Made by a program: the position numbers and the translations under genes. This document shows positions 50,586 to 59,927 of a stretch of 64,000 nt of DNA, piece after piece. Below the pieces are notes generated by a model. That model was not told the origin of the DNA, ran no database searches, and saw only the letters and a program-made list of their open reading frames with translations. Source of the stretch: Halorubrum salinarum (lineage in GTDB: Archaea; Halobacteriota; Halobacteria; Halobacteriales; Haloferacaceae); the NCBI RefSeq assembly GCF_013267195.1, contig NZ_CP053941.1, positions 1 to 64,000 of the forward strand, written 5' to 3'. How positions within the stretch are numbered: the first letter of the stretch is position 1; every line of letters begins with the position of its first letter.

Positions 50586-51931
50586 TATCCGAGGTCCCGA
50601 AGTCGCTGTTTCACCTCTTCGTCCATGGTAACTTCACCGAGGTCGTCCACGCTCTCGCCCAGTAGTTTTTGATGATCTCGAATAGTGTCACGCAGTTCCT
50701 CCAATTTCCCAGGTGAGTCGTGGATGACGTTCTCCGTCTCGTTGGGATCCGCCCGCAGGTTGTAAAGACGCTCCGTTCCGTCTTCTTCGCGGACGTACTT
50801 CCACTCGTCCGTCCGGACCGAGAAGCGCCGATCGCCGCTCTCCGGATTTGACCACTCCGATATCACCTCGGATCGAGTCCAGTTGTCCGTCTCCACGCAC
50901 CCGAGATCGGTTCCGCGGAAGCTCTCTGGAGGCTCAGCATCACCATACGTAGCCAGTGTCGGAGGGAGGTCCATCAAACCGACGAGGTCATCGTGGACGG
51001 ATCCGGGCTCTCCATCATCGATGAAAAGCGGGACGTGGATGACCTCGTCGTAGAATGTCGCGCTGTGGCTAAAATCGTCGTGGTCGAGAAATTCCTCGCC
51101 GTGGTCCGACGTGAACGTGAAGACAGGGTCATCTCCCCACTCCTCGCGGAGAGTTGTGACAAGACGTTCGACTTCCGCGTCGACGTAAGCGATCTCCGCA
51201 TCGTAGAGATCGACGAGTGTGTTCAGTTCGTCGACTGTGATCTCGTCCGGCGATTCGAGCATCTTACGTCGTAACCGTACTGCGTCACGGTCTGATACGG
51301 AGTCATCGCGGAACCTCTTCTGATATTTCTCAGGAGGAACGTACGGGTGGTGGACATCCATGTAGTGGACCCAAAGGAACCGCGGGCCATCGTCCGTTGA
51401 CCGTGCCCATTCTAAAGCCCGGTTCGTGATCTCTTCGGCACCTACGTAAGCTGATCCGAGTTCGATTCCAGTTTGTTTCTCAGTCGCATTGAACGCTCGT
51501 TGGAGGAGAGCGTAAATGGCCCCATCAGAGTCGAGGCGAGTTTTCACCTCCTGACGGAGTTTCGCGAAGACATCGGGGTCAGACCTCGAGTCGAAGAATC
51601 GATCAAACCCTCTGTCGTATCCAAAGTCGGCAGACAGATACAGGTTTGAGTGGAATCCAGCAGTTTCGTATCCAGCTTCGCTGAACAGTTCCGCTATCGT
51701 GGTCCGTTTCGGGGAGAGTCGTTCGAATCCACCGTACTCAAGCGCGTACGAGGACGTCATTATCGACGGGAAAGAGGGCCGAGTAGAGCAGGCATGCGAG
51801 AAAGCGGACTGGAACGTTTCGGCACTCGCGGCGCGTTCGTCGAGATTCGGGGTCGTATCCCGATCGTAGCCGTGCCAGCCGACGTGATCCGCGCGAAGCG
51901 AATCGACCGTCACGAGAACGATGTCACGCAT
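50576..51931 (-). CDS. Sulfatase-like alkaline-phosphatase-superfamily enzyme
   Basis: 451 aa. Sulfatase-family layout: IVLVTVDSLRADHVGW (metal Asp), HACSTRPSFPSIMTSSY at the nucleophile position, FLWVHYMDVHHPYVPP, FTSDHGEEFLDH, and a C-terminal WKYVREEDGTERLYNLRADPNE. The classic formylglycine signature C-x-P-x-R is not met; the site has Cys-Ser-Thr-Arg-Pro, so activation would differ or the enzyme is a phosphoesterase. It likely acts on a sulfated or phosphorylated sugar of the glycan. Confidence 0.78.
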   Translation of the reverse strand: MRDIVLVTVDSLRADHVGWHGYDRDTTPNLDERAASAETFQSAFSHACSTRPSFPSIMTSSYALEYGGFERLSPKRTTIAELFSEAGYETAGFHSNLYLSADFGYDRGFDRFFDSRSDPDVFAKLRQEVKTRLDSDGAIYALLQRAFNATEKQTGIELGSAYVGAEEITNRALEWARSTDDGPRFLWVHYMDVHHPYVPPEKYQKRFRDDSVSDRDAVRLRRKMLESPDEITVDELNTLVDLYDAEIAYVDAEVERLVTTLREEWGDDPVFTFTSDHGEEFLDHDDFSHSATFYDEVIHVPLFIDDGEPGSVHDDLVGLMDLPPTLATYGDAEPPESFRGTDLGCVETDNWTRSEVISEWSNPESGDRRFSVRTDEWKYVREEDGTERLYNLRADPNETENVIHDSPGKLEELRDTIRDHQKLLGESVDDLGEVTMDEEVKQRLRDLGYQE

Positions 51932-51952
51932 ATTGCCGATGTCGCCCGCAGA

Positions 51953-52948
51953 CTATTTGACGCTTTTGAGCGCTTCCGCGTAATCCGACGCCACGCTCTC
52001 CCAATCGAACTCCGCCGCGAACGACGCCAACGTGGCATCTGGCCCGTTTCGGGCCGCCTTCTCGATCGCACGTGCGATTGCCCCCGGTTCCGGACGTGTG
52101 AATTCCACTAATCCCTCGAACCGTCCTTCGGATCTACCGGCTAACTGAACGACTGACAGACCGGCGGCACCGTACTCCAACACTTTGAGTGTATGGGGGT
52201 CGTCCACTAACGAGACCCCGACATCGGCCAGTGCGAGGTACCCCGGCACATCTTCGTGTGGGACGGTACCGAGATAGTGGACGTTTTCGCCTTCTGATTC
52301 CTTTTTTTCTACGGCTTTTCGTAAGCTCCCTTCTCCGAGTACGATCAGTGACCATTCCGGGATGGAATCCATCGCATCCATCATCTCTGTGACGTGGTAT
52401 ATTGGTTCGAGACCACCGACGTATATCGCGATATTCTCCCGAAGCGGAAGCGATGACAGTTTACTCTGCGCCGATTCAACTGCTTCTTGATCCGGGTCAA
52501 CAAACCGATCGTAGTCAACACCCAAACTCGTCGATCTGACCTCCTCCGCGTACCGTTCAACGCGCGGTCGCTCCTCCTCGTATACGTACATGGCGCAGTC
52601 AGACAGCGCGAAGCAAACATTTTCCGCGAGCCGAACTGGGATAGAGACACCTACCGAGTGCGTTTCACGAAACTGTCGAATGGGGTCAACGTGATCGACG
52701 ATTACGGGTTTCCCGGTGAGTTTTCCTACAAGGGTCGCGGCGAACGCACCGGCACGGGTCGTACCGATAAGGACTTCGTACTGTTCGCGTTCCGCGAACG
52801 CTTCCTGGATTGTCTCTGATGTCGTGGCAACGGTTTTGATGTCGAACCCGACCGTTCGAAGATGTGATGAGATCCGCTGTCGACCGACGCTGATATTTTC
52901 GGGTTTGTCTGGGGTGAACCATCTGACACTCGAGTTCTGTTGCGACAC
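51953..52948 (-). CDS. Glycosyltransferase, GT4-like
   Basis: 331 aa from a GTG start. It has a GT-B-type C-terminal half: AIYVGGLEPIYHVTEMMDAM, LIVLGEGSLRKAVEKK, VHYLGTVPHEDVPGYLALADVGVSLVDDPHTLKVLEYGAAGLSVV, with the acidic E near the end of the donor loop. It lies 21 bp downstream of the sulfatase-like gene on the same strand, so the two form an operon. Donor and acceptor unknown. Confidence 0.8.
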   Translation of the reverse strand: MSQQNSSVRWFTPDKPENISVGRQRISSHLRTVGFDIKTVATTSETIQEAFAEREQYEVLIGTTRAGAFAATLVGKLTGKPVIVDHVDPIRQFRETHSVGVSIPVRLAENVCFALSDCAMYVYEEERPRVERYAEEVRSTSLGVDYDRFVDPDQEAVESAQSKLSSLPLRENIAIYVGGLEPIYHVTEMMDAMDSIPEWSLIVLGEGSLRKAVEKKESEGENVHYLGTVPHEDVPGYLALADVGVSLVDDPHTLKVLEYGAAGLSVVQLAGRSEGRFEGLVEFTRPEPGAIARAIEKAARNGPDATLASFAAEFDWESVASDYAEALKSVK

Positions 52949-53023
52949 GGATCTAACCTTTGCGCGATGCTACGAATCAGTAGGTGATAAGCACTTATAC
53001 CTCTCTCATCGGAAACAACCGAT

Positions 53024-53977
53024 ATGAATCTCCGATACGCGCTCAGGGAAATCCGGAAAAACGGGTTTGACCGGACTTGGTGGCGGAAACGCTTTTTCAC
53101 TCATGTGGTGAGCCAGTACTTCACAAAGGTCAGAAAGCCGGATAGTGATCCCGTGACCGATCAGGAGTGGGACAATCTGATCATTTTAGATGCCTGCCGG
53201 TACGATCTCTTCCGGGAGTTGTACCAAGAAGAGCCTCTTCAAGGAGACTTACAATCACGAACAAGTGTCCAGTCGGGAACACCTGGCTTTCTCTCTGAAA
53301 CGTTTACGAACGACAAATTCCATGACATCGTGTACGTGACAGGAAATCCGTACGTGAATACTGACTTGCCATCAGGGACCTTTCACGCTGTAGAATCCGT
53401 GTGGCAAGATGGGTGGGACGACGAGTTACAAACGGTTCATCCGGACACGATGGCCGAGCGGACGGTAGAGATAGCAAACCGATATCCGGATAAGCGCATT
53501 ATTAGTCACTTCCTCCAACCACACGCACCGTTCGTCGGCGACGTCAAACTCGGCCAACGGGAGACGTTCGCAATCCGAGAGCAGGCAATGGGAGACGAGG
53601 ACGCGAGGACCCGCAATCGAACTCCTTTCGAACTACTTGATGCGGGAACGGTGACGCGCGATAAGGTGTGGGAGGCGTACCGCTCGAATCTCGAATTCGC
53701 GTGGCCGGCGGTCGAACGGCTTCTCTCAGAGCTGCCGGGGTTAACTGCGGTCACCTCCGATCACGGAAACGCGATGGGTGAACGCGCGTGGCCCTTCCCA
53801 ATTCGTGTCTACGGTCACCCGCTCGGAATTTTGATCCCGGCACTGACTCAAGTGCCCTGGCTCACGCACACCAACGGACCGCGAAAAGAGATAACCGCGG
53901 AGTCCCCGGACTCCGAATCAACCACAGTCGACGAGGCGACTTCGGAACGGCTTCGAATGCTCGGCTACGCCGAGTAG
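53024..53977 (+). CDS. Alkaline-phosphatase-superfamily transferase/hydrolase B
   Basis: 317 aa, a paralogue of the gene at 45939. Shared blocks are GFDRTWWRKRF, NLIILDACRYDLFREL, YVTGNPYVN, ISHFLQPHAPF, TSDHGNAMGERAWPFPIRVYGHP and the end ERLRMLGYAE. A TTATACC box about 25 bp upstream predicts a leaderless transcript. It ends in a 13-bp convergent overlap with the AglG-like gene. Two copies in one locus suggest two related decorations or two acceptor sugars. Confidence 0.72.
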   Translation: MNLRYALREIRKNGFDRTWWRKRFFTHVVSQYFTKVRKPDSDPVTDQEWDNLIILDACRYDLFRELYQEEPLQGDLQSRTSVQSGTPGFLSETFTNDKFHDIVYVTGNPYVNTDLPSGTFHAVESVWQDGWDDELQTVHPDTMAERTVEIANRYPDKRIISHFLQPHAPFVGDVKLGQRETFAIREQAMGDEDARTRNRTPFELLDAGTVTRDKVWEAYRSNLEFAWPAVERLLSELPGLTAVTSDHGNAMGERAWPFPIRVYGHPLGILIPALTQVPWLTHTNGPRKEITAESPDSESTTVDEATSERLRMLGYAE

Positions 53978-54888
53978 CTGATAACGCCGTAGAGATAGCC
54001 AAACCCAACCAGTGCGGTGAGTATATAAAGCGTCACAAGTCGCTGGAGACCCGATACAGACGGCGCTGTAACCAATCGACTGACTCGACGCGGTGTCGCA
54101 CTCATTATGAGATAGCTGAGAAACGCTCCCTCTTCTCCGCCTTCGTCGTCGACGAACGACTCCATCGCTCTTTTCGAGTACCCCTGCCAAAACGCGCGGT
54201 CGACCAGCCACCGGAACTTAGTCCGGTACTCAAACACCTTGTGTGCTACCTCGGCCTCCGGATCATACCAAACCCCCTGCCCGTACTCCTCCCGCATTCG
54301 GGCACACAACTCCGTCTCCCCGCCTTGGAGATTCTTATCGCCTTTCCGCCCGCCGATGCCGACGTCGAACCCGCCCAACTCCGCGAACACGTCCGCCCGG
54401 AACGAGATGTTCGAGCCGAAGGTGTTCCGCACTTCGCCTGGACCGTCCGCAAATCCGCGATGCGTCACCCCAACCAGCCAGTAGAACTCCTCGGGCAGAA
54501 ACGAGGGCTTCCCAGCGACCCATTCCGGCGTCATCTTCCCGCCGGCTGCGATCGCGTCCTCCTCCTCGTAGGCGCGAACCAGCTGCTCGGCCCATGCCTC
54601 GTCCGCGATTGCGTCGTCGTCGATGAACGCTACCACGTCGCCGGACGCCAACTCCGCACCGCGGTTCCGACTCGCCAGCAGCCCCACGTTCTCGTCGTTA
54701 CACGCGATCATCGTGTCCTCGCGGTCGCCGTAGTCATCCACGACACGATCGTACACCTCCGGCGTCCCGTCGACCACCACGAGGAGTTCGACGGCGTCGT
54801 GCGTCTGGTCGATGACGCTGTCGGCGGCCTCGCGGAAGTGCTCGTACATGTCTAGCGTGTACGTACAGACGACGACCGAGACCTTCAC
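53965..54888 (-). CDS. aglG: AglG-like GT2 glycosyltransferase (hexuronic acid transferase)
   Basis: 307 aa from GTG at 54888, chosen because VKVSVVVCTYTLDMY is the canonical GT2 N-terminus and upstream residues are basic junk. Metal-binding DDD lies in VVAFIDDDAIAD, with GGKMTPEWVAGKP, PEEFYWLVGVTHRGF and FEYRTKFRWLVDRAFWQGYSKRAME as in AglG of Haloferax, which adds glucuronic acid to dolichol phosphate-glucose. Two hydrophobic helices lie near the C-terminus. UDP-glucuronate would come from AglM. It is divergent from aglB with 143 bp between. Confidence 0.83.
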   Translation of the reverse strand: MKVSVVVCTYTLDMYEHFREAADSVIDQTHDAVELLVVVDGTPEVYDRVVDDYGDREDTMIACNDENVGLLASRNRGAELASGDVVAFIDDDAIADEAWAEQLVRAYEEEDAIAAGGKMTPEWVAGKPSFLPEEFYWLVGVTHRGFADGPGEVRNTFGSNISFRADVFAELGGFDVGIGGRKGDKNLQGGETELCARMREEYGQGVWYDPEAEVAHKVFEYRTKFRWLVDRAFWQGYSKRAMESFVDDEGGEEGAFLSYLIMSATPRRVSRLVTAPSVSGLQRLVTLYILTALVGFGYLYGVISYSA

Positions 54889-55031
54889 ACCGAGACGCTT
54901 TCGACCCGTGTGCTTAGATTTTCCGCCTCGCTTCGGGCCCGGAAGTGTCCGCGGGTAAACACGCCCGAACACGCGCGGCGGACGCGGGTAGATGACAAGC
55001 CTTATGCGCGTTTTGACAGTGCCATGGGACA

Positions 55032-58000
55032 ATGAGCGATTCGAACGATCCGCCGGACGAATCGGACTCGTCCCCCTCCGATCTCCTCGCGCGGTGGTAT
55101 CACGTTCCCGTCCTCCTCGGGGTGGTCGCGTTCATGCTGTGGACGCGCCTGCGCTCGTACGGGAACTTTATTCAGAACGGTGAGGTGTACTTCCGCGGCA
55201 ACGACGCGTGGTATCACCTCCGCACGACGAACTACCTCCTCGAAAACTATCCGAGCACCCTGCCGTACGACGTCTGGACCGGCTTCCCGGTCGGGACGAA
55301 CGCCGGGCAGTTCGGCACGTTGTGGGACCACATTATGGCCGTCGGGATCTGGATCGCCCGACCGATCATGGGCAGCACCGAGGAGGTAATGCTCATCATG
55401 GCCCCCATCACGGGCGCGCTGGTCGCGGTCCCGACGTACTTCATCGCCCGCCGGTTCGTCGACCGCGTGCCTGCCCTTGCGGGCGCCGCCACGCTGGCGC
55501 TGTTCTCCGGAACGTTTCTCCGGTACACGCTCGTCGGCTTCCCCGACCACAGCGCGGCCGAGGTCCTCTTCCAGAGCATCGCTATTCTGGCGTTCCTCGT
55601 CGCGCTCGGCGTCGCCGAACGCGAGAAGCCGGTGTGGGAGCTCGTCATCGATCAGGACTGGGACGCCCTCAAACGCCCGGTCGCCTACGCTGCCGCCGCG
55701 GGCACCGCGCTCGGCCTCTACATGTGGACCTGGCAGCCAGGTATCCTGATGGTTGGGTTCACGGGGATCTTCCTCGCCGTGAAGCTCACGAGCGACACCT
55801 ACCACGGGAAGAGCCCAGAACCGGTCGCGTTCGCCGGCGCGGTCGCGATGATCGTTGCGGGCCTGATGCAGATTATCCCGCTCGACACATTCCGATTCGC
55901 ACCGAGCGAATACTCGCTGCTCCAGGTCGTGACGCCGCTCGCCGTGGCGCTCGGCGCCGTCTTCCTCGCGTGGCTCGCGCGCCAGTGGGAGGTACGTGAC
56001 CTCGGCACCGACACCTACCCCGCGGCCGTCGGCGGCCTCATCATCGCGTCCGCGGCATTCGTCTGGCTCGCAATCCCCTCTCTGTGGTCAACGGTCGTCG
56101 GGAACCTCCTGAACACCGTCGCCTTCTCTGCGAGCGCCGGCGCCCGCACTATCGGCGAGGCACAACCGCCCCTCCAGGGCGCCTCGTTCTCCAATTTCGT
56201 CCTCTCGCAGTATGGACTCGCCTTCTTCCTCGCGCTGGCCGCAGTCCTCTACATCCTCGCGCGCCCGCTGTACCGTTCCGACGACATCAATCACACCCTC
56301 TATATTCCGACCGCGCTCGCCGTCATCGGCACGGTCTACGCGGTCCCGCAGGCATACGGCGCGGTCGGCGGCCTCGTCGGCGTCGATTGGCAGGTGATCG
56401 GGCTGCTCATCGCCGCAGCCTTCTTTGTCGGGGCGACGCTGCTCGTCGAGTACGAAGCCGAGGAACTGTACTTCGTCGTGTGGGCGGCGTTCATCGGCAG
56501 CGCGGCGTTCACGCAGGTCCGGTTCAACTACTACCTCGCCGTCGTCGTCGCCGTCGGCACGGCGTACTTCCTCCAGGTCGCGCTCGACGCCCTCAATCTC
56601 ACCTCGCTCGACGCCGTCCGCGAGATCGAAGGGTGGCAGGTGCTCACCGTCGCCGCCGTCATCGCGATTCTCATCGTCCCGCTGGTCGGCGTCGCCACGC
56701 CGGTCTGGCAGGCGGGTAACTCCAGCCAGCCGGGCAGCGTCGTCCAGTGGGACGAGAGCCTCCAGTGGATGAACGACGAGACGCCCCAGCCGGGCGAACT
56801 CGAGGGCGCGGACAACCCCATGGAGCTGTACGGCACCTATGAGCGACCCGCAGACGGCGACTTCGAGTACCCGGAGGGCGCCTACGGCGTCCAGTCGTGG
56901 TGGGACTACGGCCACTGGATCACCACGCGCGCCGAGCGCATCCCGAACGCCAACCCGTTCCAGCAGAACGCGGGCGAAGCCGCCGACTACCTCCTCGCGC
57001 CGAGCGAAGAAGAGGCCGCGGAGGTGCTCGCGAGTCAGAGCACCGAGGGGAACCGGACCCGCTACGTGATGGTCGACTGGCAGATGGCGTCGCCGAACTC
57101 CAAGTTCAACGCGCCGGTCACCTTCTACAGCGGCAACGAGACCGTGCGCGACTTCAACGAACTGCTCTACCAGCGCGTTCAGGGTCCGCAGGGCCAGCAG
57201 GGCGGCCTCCGCCCCGCGCTCCAGACGCGCACCCAGCGCTACCACGAGAGCCAGATGATCCGGCTCTACCAGCACTACGGCAGCGCGGTCGAGCCCGAGC
57301 CCGTCGTCGTCGACTGGGAGACGCGGGGCGCACAGACCGCCTCGGGCGAACAGATCGACATCAGGGTCCTACCGAGCGAGGGGCAGGCGATCCGCAGGTT
57401 CGACAACCTCTCGGCCGCGCGGTCGTACGTCGAGGAGGACGGCTCCGCGCAGGTCGGCGGCGTGATGGGCGTGCCCACGGAGCGGCTCGACGCCCTGGAA
57501 CACTACCGGCTTGTCCACGCCACGGAGGCGCCGGGGCGGTCGCCGTACGCCCAGCAGGCGAGCATCCTCGCCCAGCAGTTCGGCGTCGACCTCCGGGCGA
57601 CGTTCGGCGAGTCGCTGTTCGGCGCGTTCCGCGACGACTTCGTCAAGACGTTCGAGCGCGTGCCGGGCGCGACCGTCGAGGGATCGGGCGCGGCGCCCGG
57701 CCAAGAGGTCCAGGCGACCGTCGAACTGCGGAAGCCGAACGGGCAGACGTTCGAGTACACGCAGTACGCGACCGCGGACGACGACGGGAACTTCGAGTTC
57801 ACGCTTCCGTACTCCACGACCGGGTACGACGAGTTCGGTCCAGAGAACGGGTACACGAACACGAGCGTCCGCGCGACCGGGCCGTACAACGTCACCACGG
57901 CGGCGACGACCGACGACGACCTCTACACCACCGAGCGGTTCGGGCAGGTCGAGGTGACCGAGGGGCAGGTCGTCGGCGCCGACGACGCGGCGGCGACGGT

Positions 58001-58172
58001 CGAACTCGAAGAGCGGATCATCGACTGTCCCAGCGGCGACCCCGAGTGTCCGGTCGACGGCGGCAGCGGGAGCGACGGCGGCGACTCAACGAACTCCACC
58101 GACGCCGGATCACTGATCGGCGTCGAACCGGTGGCGGCGACGACCGCGACGGCGGCGACCGCACCGAACTGA
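55032..58172 (+). CDS. aglB: Oligosaccharyltransferase catalytic subunit AglB
   Basis: 1046 aa. The N-terminal ~580 residues hold about 13 membrane helices. GNDAWYHLRTTNYLLENYP carries the first metal-site Asp of STT3/AglB, and FPDHSAAEVL follows in the second external loop. The signature WWDYG lies at 623-627 (SWWDYGHWIT), and a soluble beta-rich C-terminal domain follows. It transfers the glycan from dolichol phosphate to Asn-X-Ser/Thr on the outer face. The tail (about 1010-1046) is Gly/Ser/Thr/Ala-rich. It is the anchor gene of the locus; glycan genes surround it and DUF368 lies 91 bp downstream. Confidence 0.95.
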   Translation: MSDSNDPPDESDSSPSDLLARWYHVPVLLGVVAFMLWTRLRSYGNFIQNGEVYFRGNDAWYHLRTTNYLLENYPSTLPYDVWTGFPVGTNAGQFGTLWDHIMAVGIWIARPIMGSTEEVMLIMAPITGALVAVPTYFIARRFVDRVPALAGAATLALFSGTFLRYTLVGFPDHSAAEVLFQSIAILAFLVALGVAEREKPVWELVIDQDWDALKRPVAYAAAAGTALGLYMWTWQPGILMVGFTGIFLAVKLTSDTYHGKSPEPVAFAGAVAMIVAGLMQIIPLDTFRFAPSEYSLLQVVTPLAVALGAVFLAWLARQWEVRDLGTDTYPAAVGGLIIASAAFVWLAIPSLWSTVVGNLLNTVAFSASAGARTIGEAQPPLQGASFSNFVLSQYGLAFFLALAAVLYILARPLYRSDDINHTLYIPTALAVIGTVYAVPQAYGAVGGLVGVDWQVIGLLIAAAFFVGATLLVEYEAEELYFVVWAAFIGSAAFTQVRFNYYLAVVVAVGTAYFLQVALDALNLTSLDAVREIEGWQVLTVAAVIAILIVPLVGVATPVWQAGNSSQPGSVVQWDESLQWMNDETPQPGELEGADNPMELYGTYERPADGDFEYPEGAYGVQSWWDYGHWITTRAERIPNANPFQQNAGEAADYLLAPSEEEAAEVLASQSTEGNRTRYVMVDWQMASPNSKFNAPVTFYSGNETVRDFNELLYQRVQGPQGQQGGLRPALQTRTQRYHESQMIRLYQHYGSAVEPEPVVVDWETRGAQTASGEQIDIRVLPSEGQAIRRFDNLSAARSYVEEDGSAQVGGVMGVPTERLDALEHYRLVHATEAPGRSPYAQQASILAQQFGVDLRATFGESLFGAFRDDFVKTFERVPGATVEGSGAAPGQEVQATVELRKPNGQTFEYTQYATADDDGNFEFTLPYSTTGYDEFGPENGYTNTSVRATGPYNVTTAATTDDDLYTTERFGQVEVTEGQVVGADDAAATVELEERIIDCPSGDPECPVDGGSGSDGGDSTNSTDAGSLIGVEPVAATTATAATAPN

Positions 58173-58263
58173 CCGCGGGGCCCGACCGCGGTCTCGGCGC
58201 CCGCGGTCGACGCGGCCGTCCGATCACACGCTTCTTTACCGCGGCCCCGTTTGTGGCGAGCAG

Positions 58264-59208
58264 ATGGCCGACCTCCGCGAATGGGTGACGCTGTACCTGA
58301 AGGGCGTCGCGATGGGGAGCGCCGACGCCGTCCCGGGCGTCTCCGGCGGCACCATCGCGCTCATCGTCGGAATCTACGAGCGGCTGATCGCGGCGGTCAC
58401 CGCCGTCGACCCCGACCGGGCGCGCCGCGTGCTCGGCGGGGTGCGACCGGGCGGCCGCGCCGACGCGCGCGCCGCGTTCCGCGAGGTCGACGGCGGCTTC
58501 CTCCTCGTGTTGGGCGCCGGGATCGGGACCGCGGTGGTGACGGTGTTGAGTGCGGTGAACCGACTGCTCGCGACGCAGCCGGTCGCGACGTACGGGTTCT
58601 TCTTCGGGCTGATCGCGGCGAGCGCGGCCGTACTGCTGGGTGACGTCGACCTCTCGACGGCGCGCCGGAAGGCCGCCGCGGCCGCCGGCTTCGCGCTCGC
58701 CTTCCTCGCGTCCGGCGTCGCCGCGACCGCGTTCGGCAGCCCGCTCCCGGTCGTCTTCCTCGCCGGGGGCGTCGCCGTCAGCGCGATGGTGCTGCCGGGC
58801 ATCTCGGGGTCGCTGCTGCTCATCGTCCTCGGCCAGTACGAGTACATGTCCGGCGTCGTCGCCCGGTTCGTCGACGGCGTCGGCGCGGCCGCGCTCGGGA
58901 ACGGCGCGGACGCGCTCGTCGAGACGCTGCCGCCGGTGGCCGCGTTCCTCCTCGGCGGCGTCGGCGGGCTCTTCACCATCGCGCACGCCGTCCGCTACGC
59001 GCTCTCGCGGGCGCGGGCCGCCACGCTCGCGTTCCTCGTGAGCCTCGTCGTCGGCGCGCTGCGCGCGCCGCTGGTCGAGGTGTCCGCGCGGCTGGCCGAG
59101 AGCGGCGAGCCGTGGCGGGCGGCCGCGCCGCGGTTCGCGCTTGCGGCGCTCGTCGGCGCCGGGCTCGTCGCCCTGTTGAACCGCTACTCCGCGACCATCG
59201 AGTACTGA
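58264..59208 (+). CDS. DUF368 (PopT-like) polyprenyl-phosphate translocase
   Basis: 314 aa with eight to nine hydrophobic helices and the DUF368 signatures YLKGVAMGSADAVPGVSGGTIALI near the N-terminus and VSAMVLPGISGSLLLIVLGQYEYM in the middle, an inverted-repeat pair. Bacterial DUF368 proteins return undecaprenyl phosphate across the membrane. Next to aglB the natural inference is recycling of dolichyl phosphate after glycan transfer. Same strand, 91 bp after aglB. Confidence 0.87.
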   Translation: MADLREWVTLYLKGVAMGSADAVPGVSGGTIALIVGIYERLIAAVTAVDPDRARRVLGGVRPGGRADARAAFREVDGGFLLVLGAGIGTAVVTVLSAVNRLLATQPVATYGFFFGLIAASAAVLLGDVDLSTARRKAAAAAGFALAFLASGVAATAFGSPLPVVFLAGGVAVSAMVLPGISGSLLLIVLGQYEYMSGVVARFVDGVGAAALGNGADALVETLPPVAAFLLGGVGGLFTIAHAVRYALSRARAATLAFLVSLVVGALRAPLVEVSARLAESGEPWRAAAPRFALAALVGAGLVALLNRYSATIEY

Positions 59209-59294
59209 GTCGACGGGTCGGTGGCTCCAACTGCGCCCGCACCGGCCGCCGCGCCCGCGCAACGCCTTTTCCGCTCCCGGTCGTACGTCCGATT

Positions 59295-59855
59295 ATGGTT
59301 CAGATGGAATCCGACTCGGCGCTCGACCGCGGCGACGCCGCGCCCGACTTCGAACTGCCCGGTGCGGACGGCGAGACGCACGCGCTCGACGACTTCGCGA
59401 CGGAGGCGCTGCTCGTCGTCTTCACCTGTAACCACTGCCCGTACGCGAAGGCGAAGGTCGACCTGTTGAACGACCTCGCGGCCGAGTACGACGACCTCGC
59501 GGTCGTCGGGATCAACCCGAACGACGCCGACGAGTACCCCGACGACTCGTTCGAGGCGATGCGCGAGGCGGTCGCGGACGGCACGGTCGCGTACGACGCG
59601 TACCTCCGCGACGAGACCGGCGAGGTCGCGGCCGCCTACGACGCCGTCTGTACGCCCGACCCGTTCCTCTTCGGCCGCGAGGACGGCGCGTGGCAGCTCC
59701 GGTATCACGGCCGCCTCGACGACGCGCTCAACCCCGACGACGAGCCGACCGAGTGCTACGTCCGCGACGCGGTCGACGCCGTCCTCGCGGGCGACGACGT
59801 CGAGATTCCGGACCGGCCCTCGCGGGGCTGCTCGATCAAGTGGCCGGACGAGTAA
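59295..59855 (+). CDS. Thioredoxin/AhpC-TSA-like redox protein
   Basis: 186 aa. A thioredoxin fold of the peroxiredoxin/TlpA type begins APDFELPGADGETHALDDF. The redox site is FTCNHCPYAKAK with a CxxC pair (CNHC). VCTPDPFLF supplies the cis-Pro loop. There is no signal peptide, so it is cytoplasmic. Thiol-disulfide exchange is likely; the partner is unknown. Confidence 0.82.
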   Translation: MVQMESDSALDRGDAAPDFELPGADGETHALDDFATEALLVVFTCNHCPYAKAKVDLLNDLAAEYDDLAVVGINPNDADEYPDDSFEAMREAVADGTVAYDAYLRDETGEVAAAYDAVCTPDPFLFGREDGAWQLRYHGRLDDALNPDDEPTECYVRDAVDAVLAGDDVEIPDRPSRGCSIKWPDE

Positions 59856-59927
59856 GGCAGTGATCGCGCCGTACGTCAGTCCAAGCCGGAACGTGATACC
59901 GGCGGAGACGCCGTGAACTACCCAACC

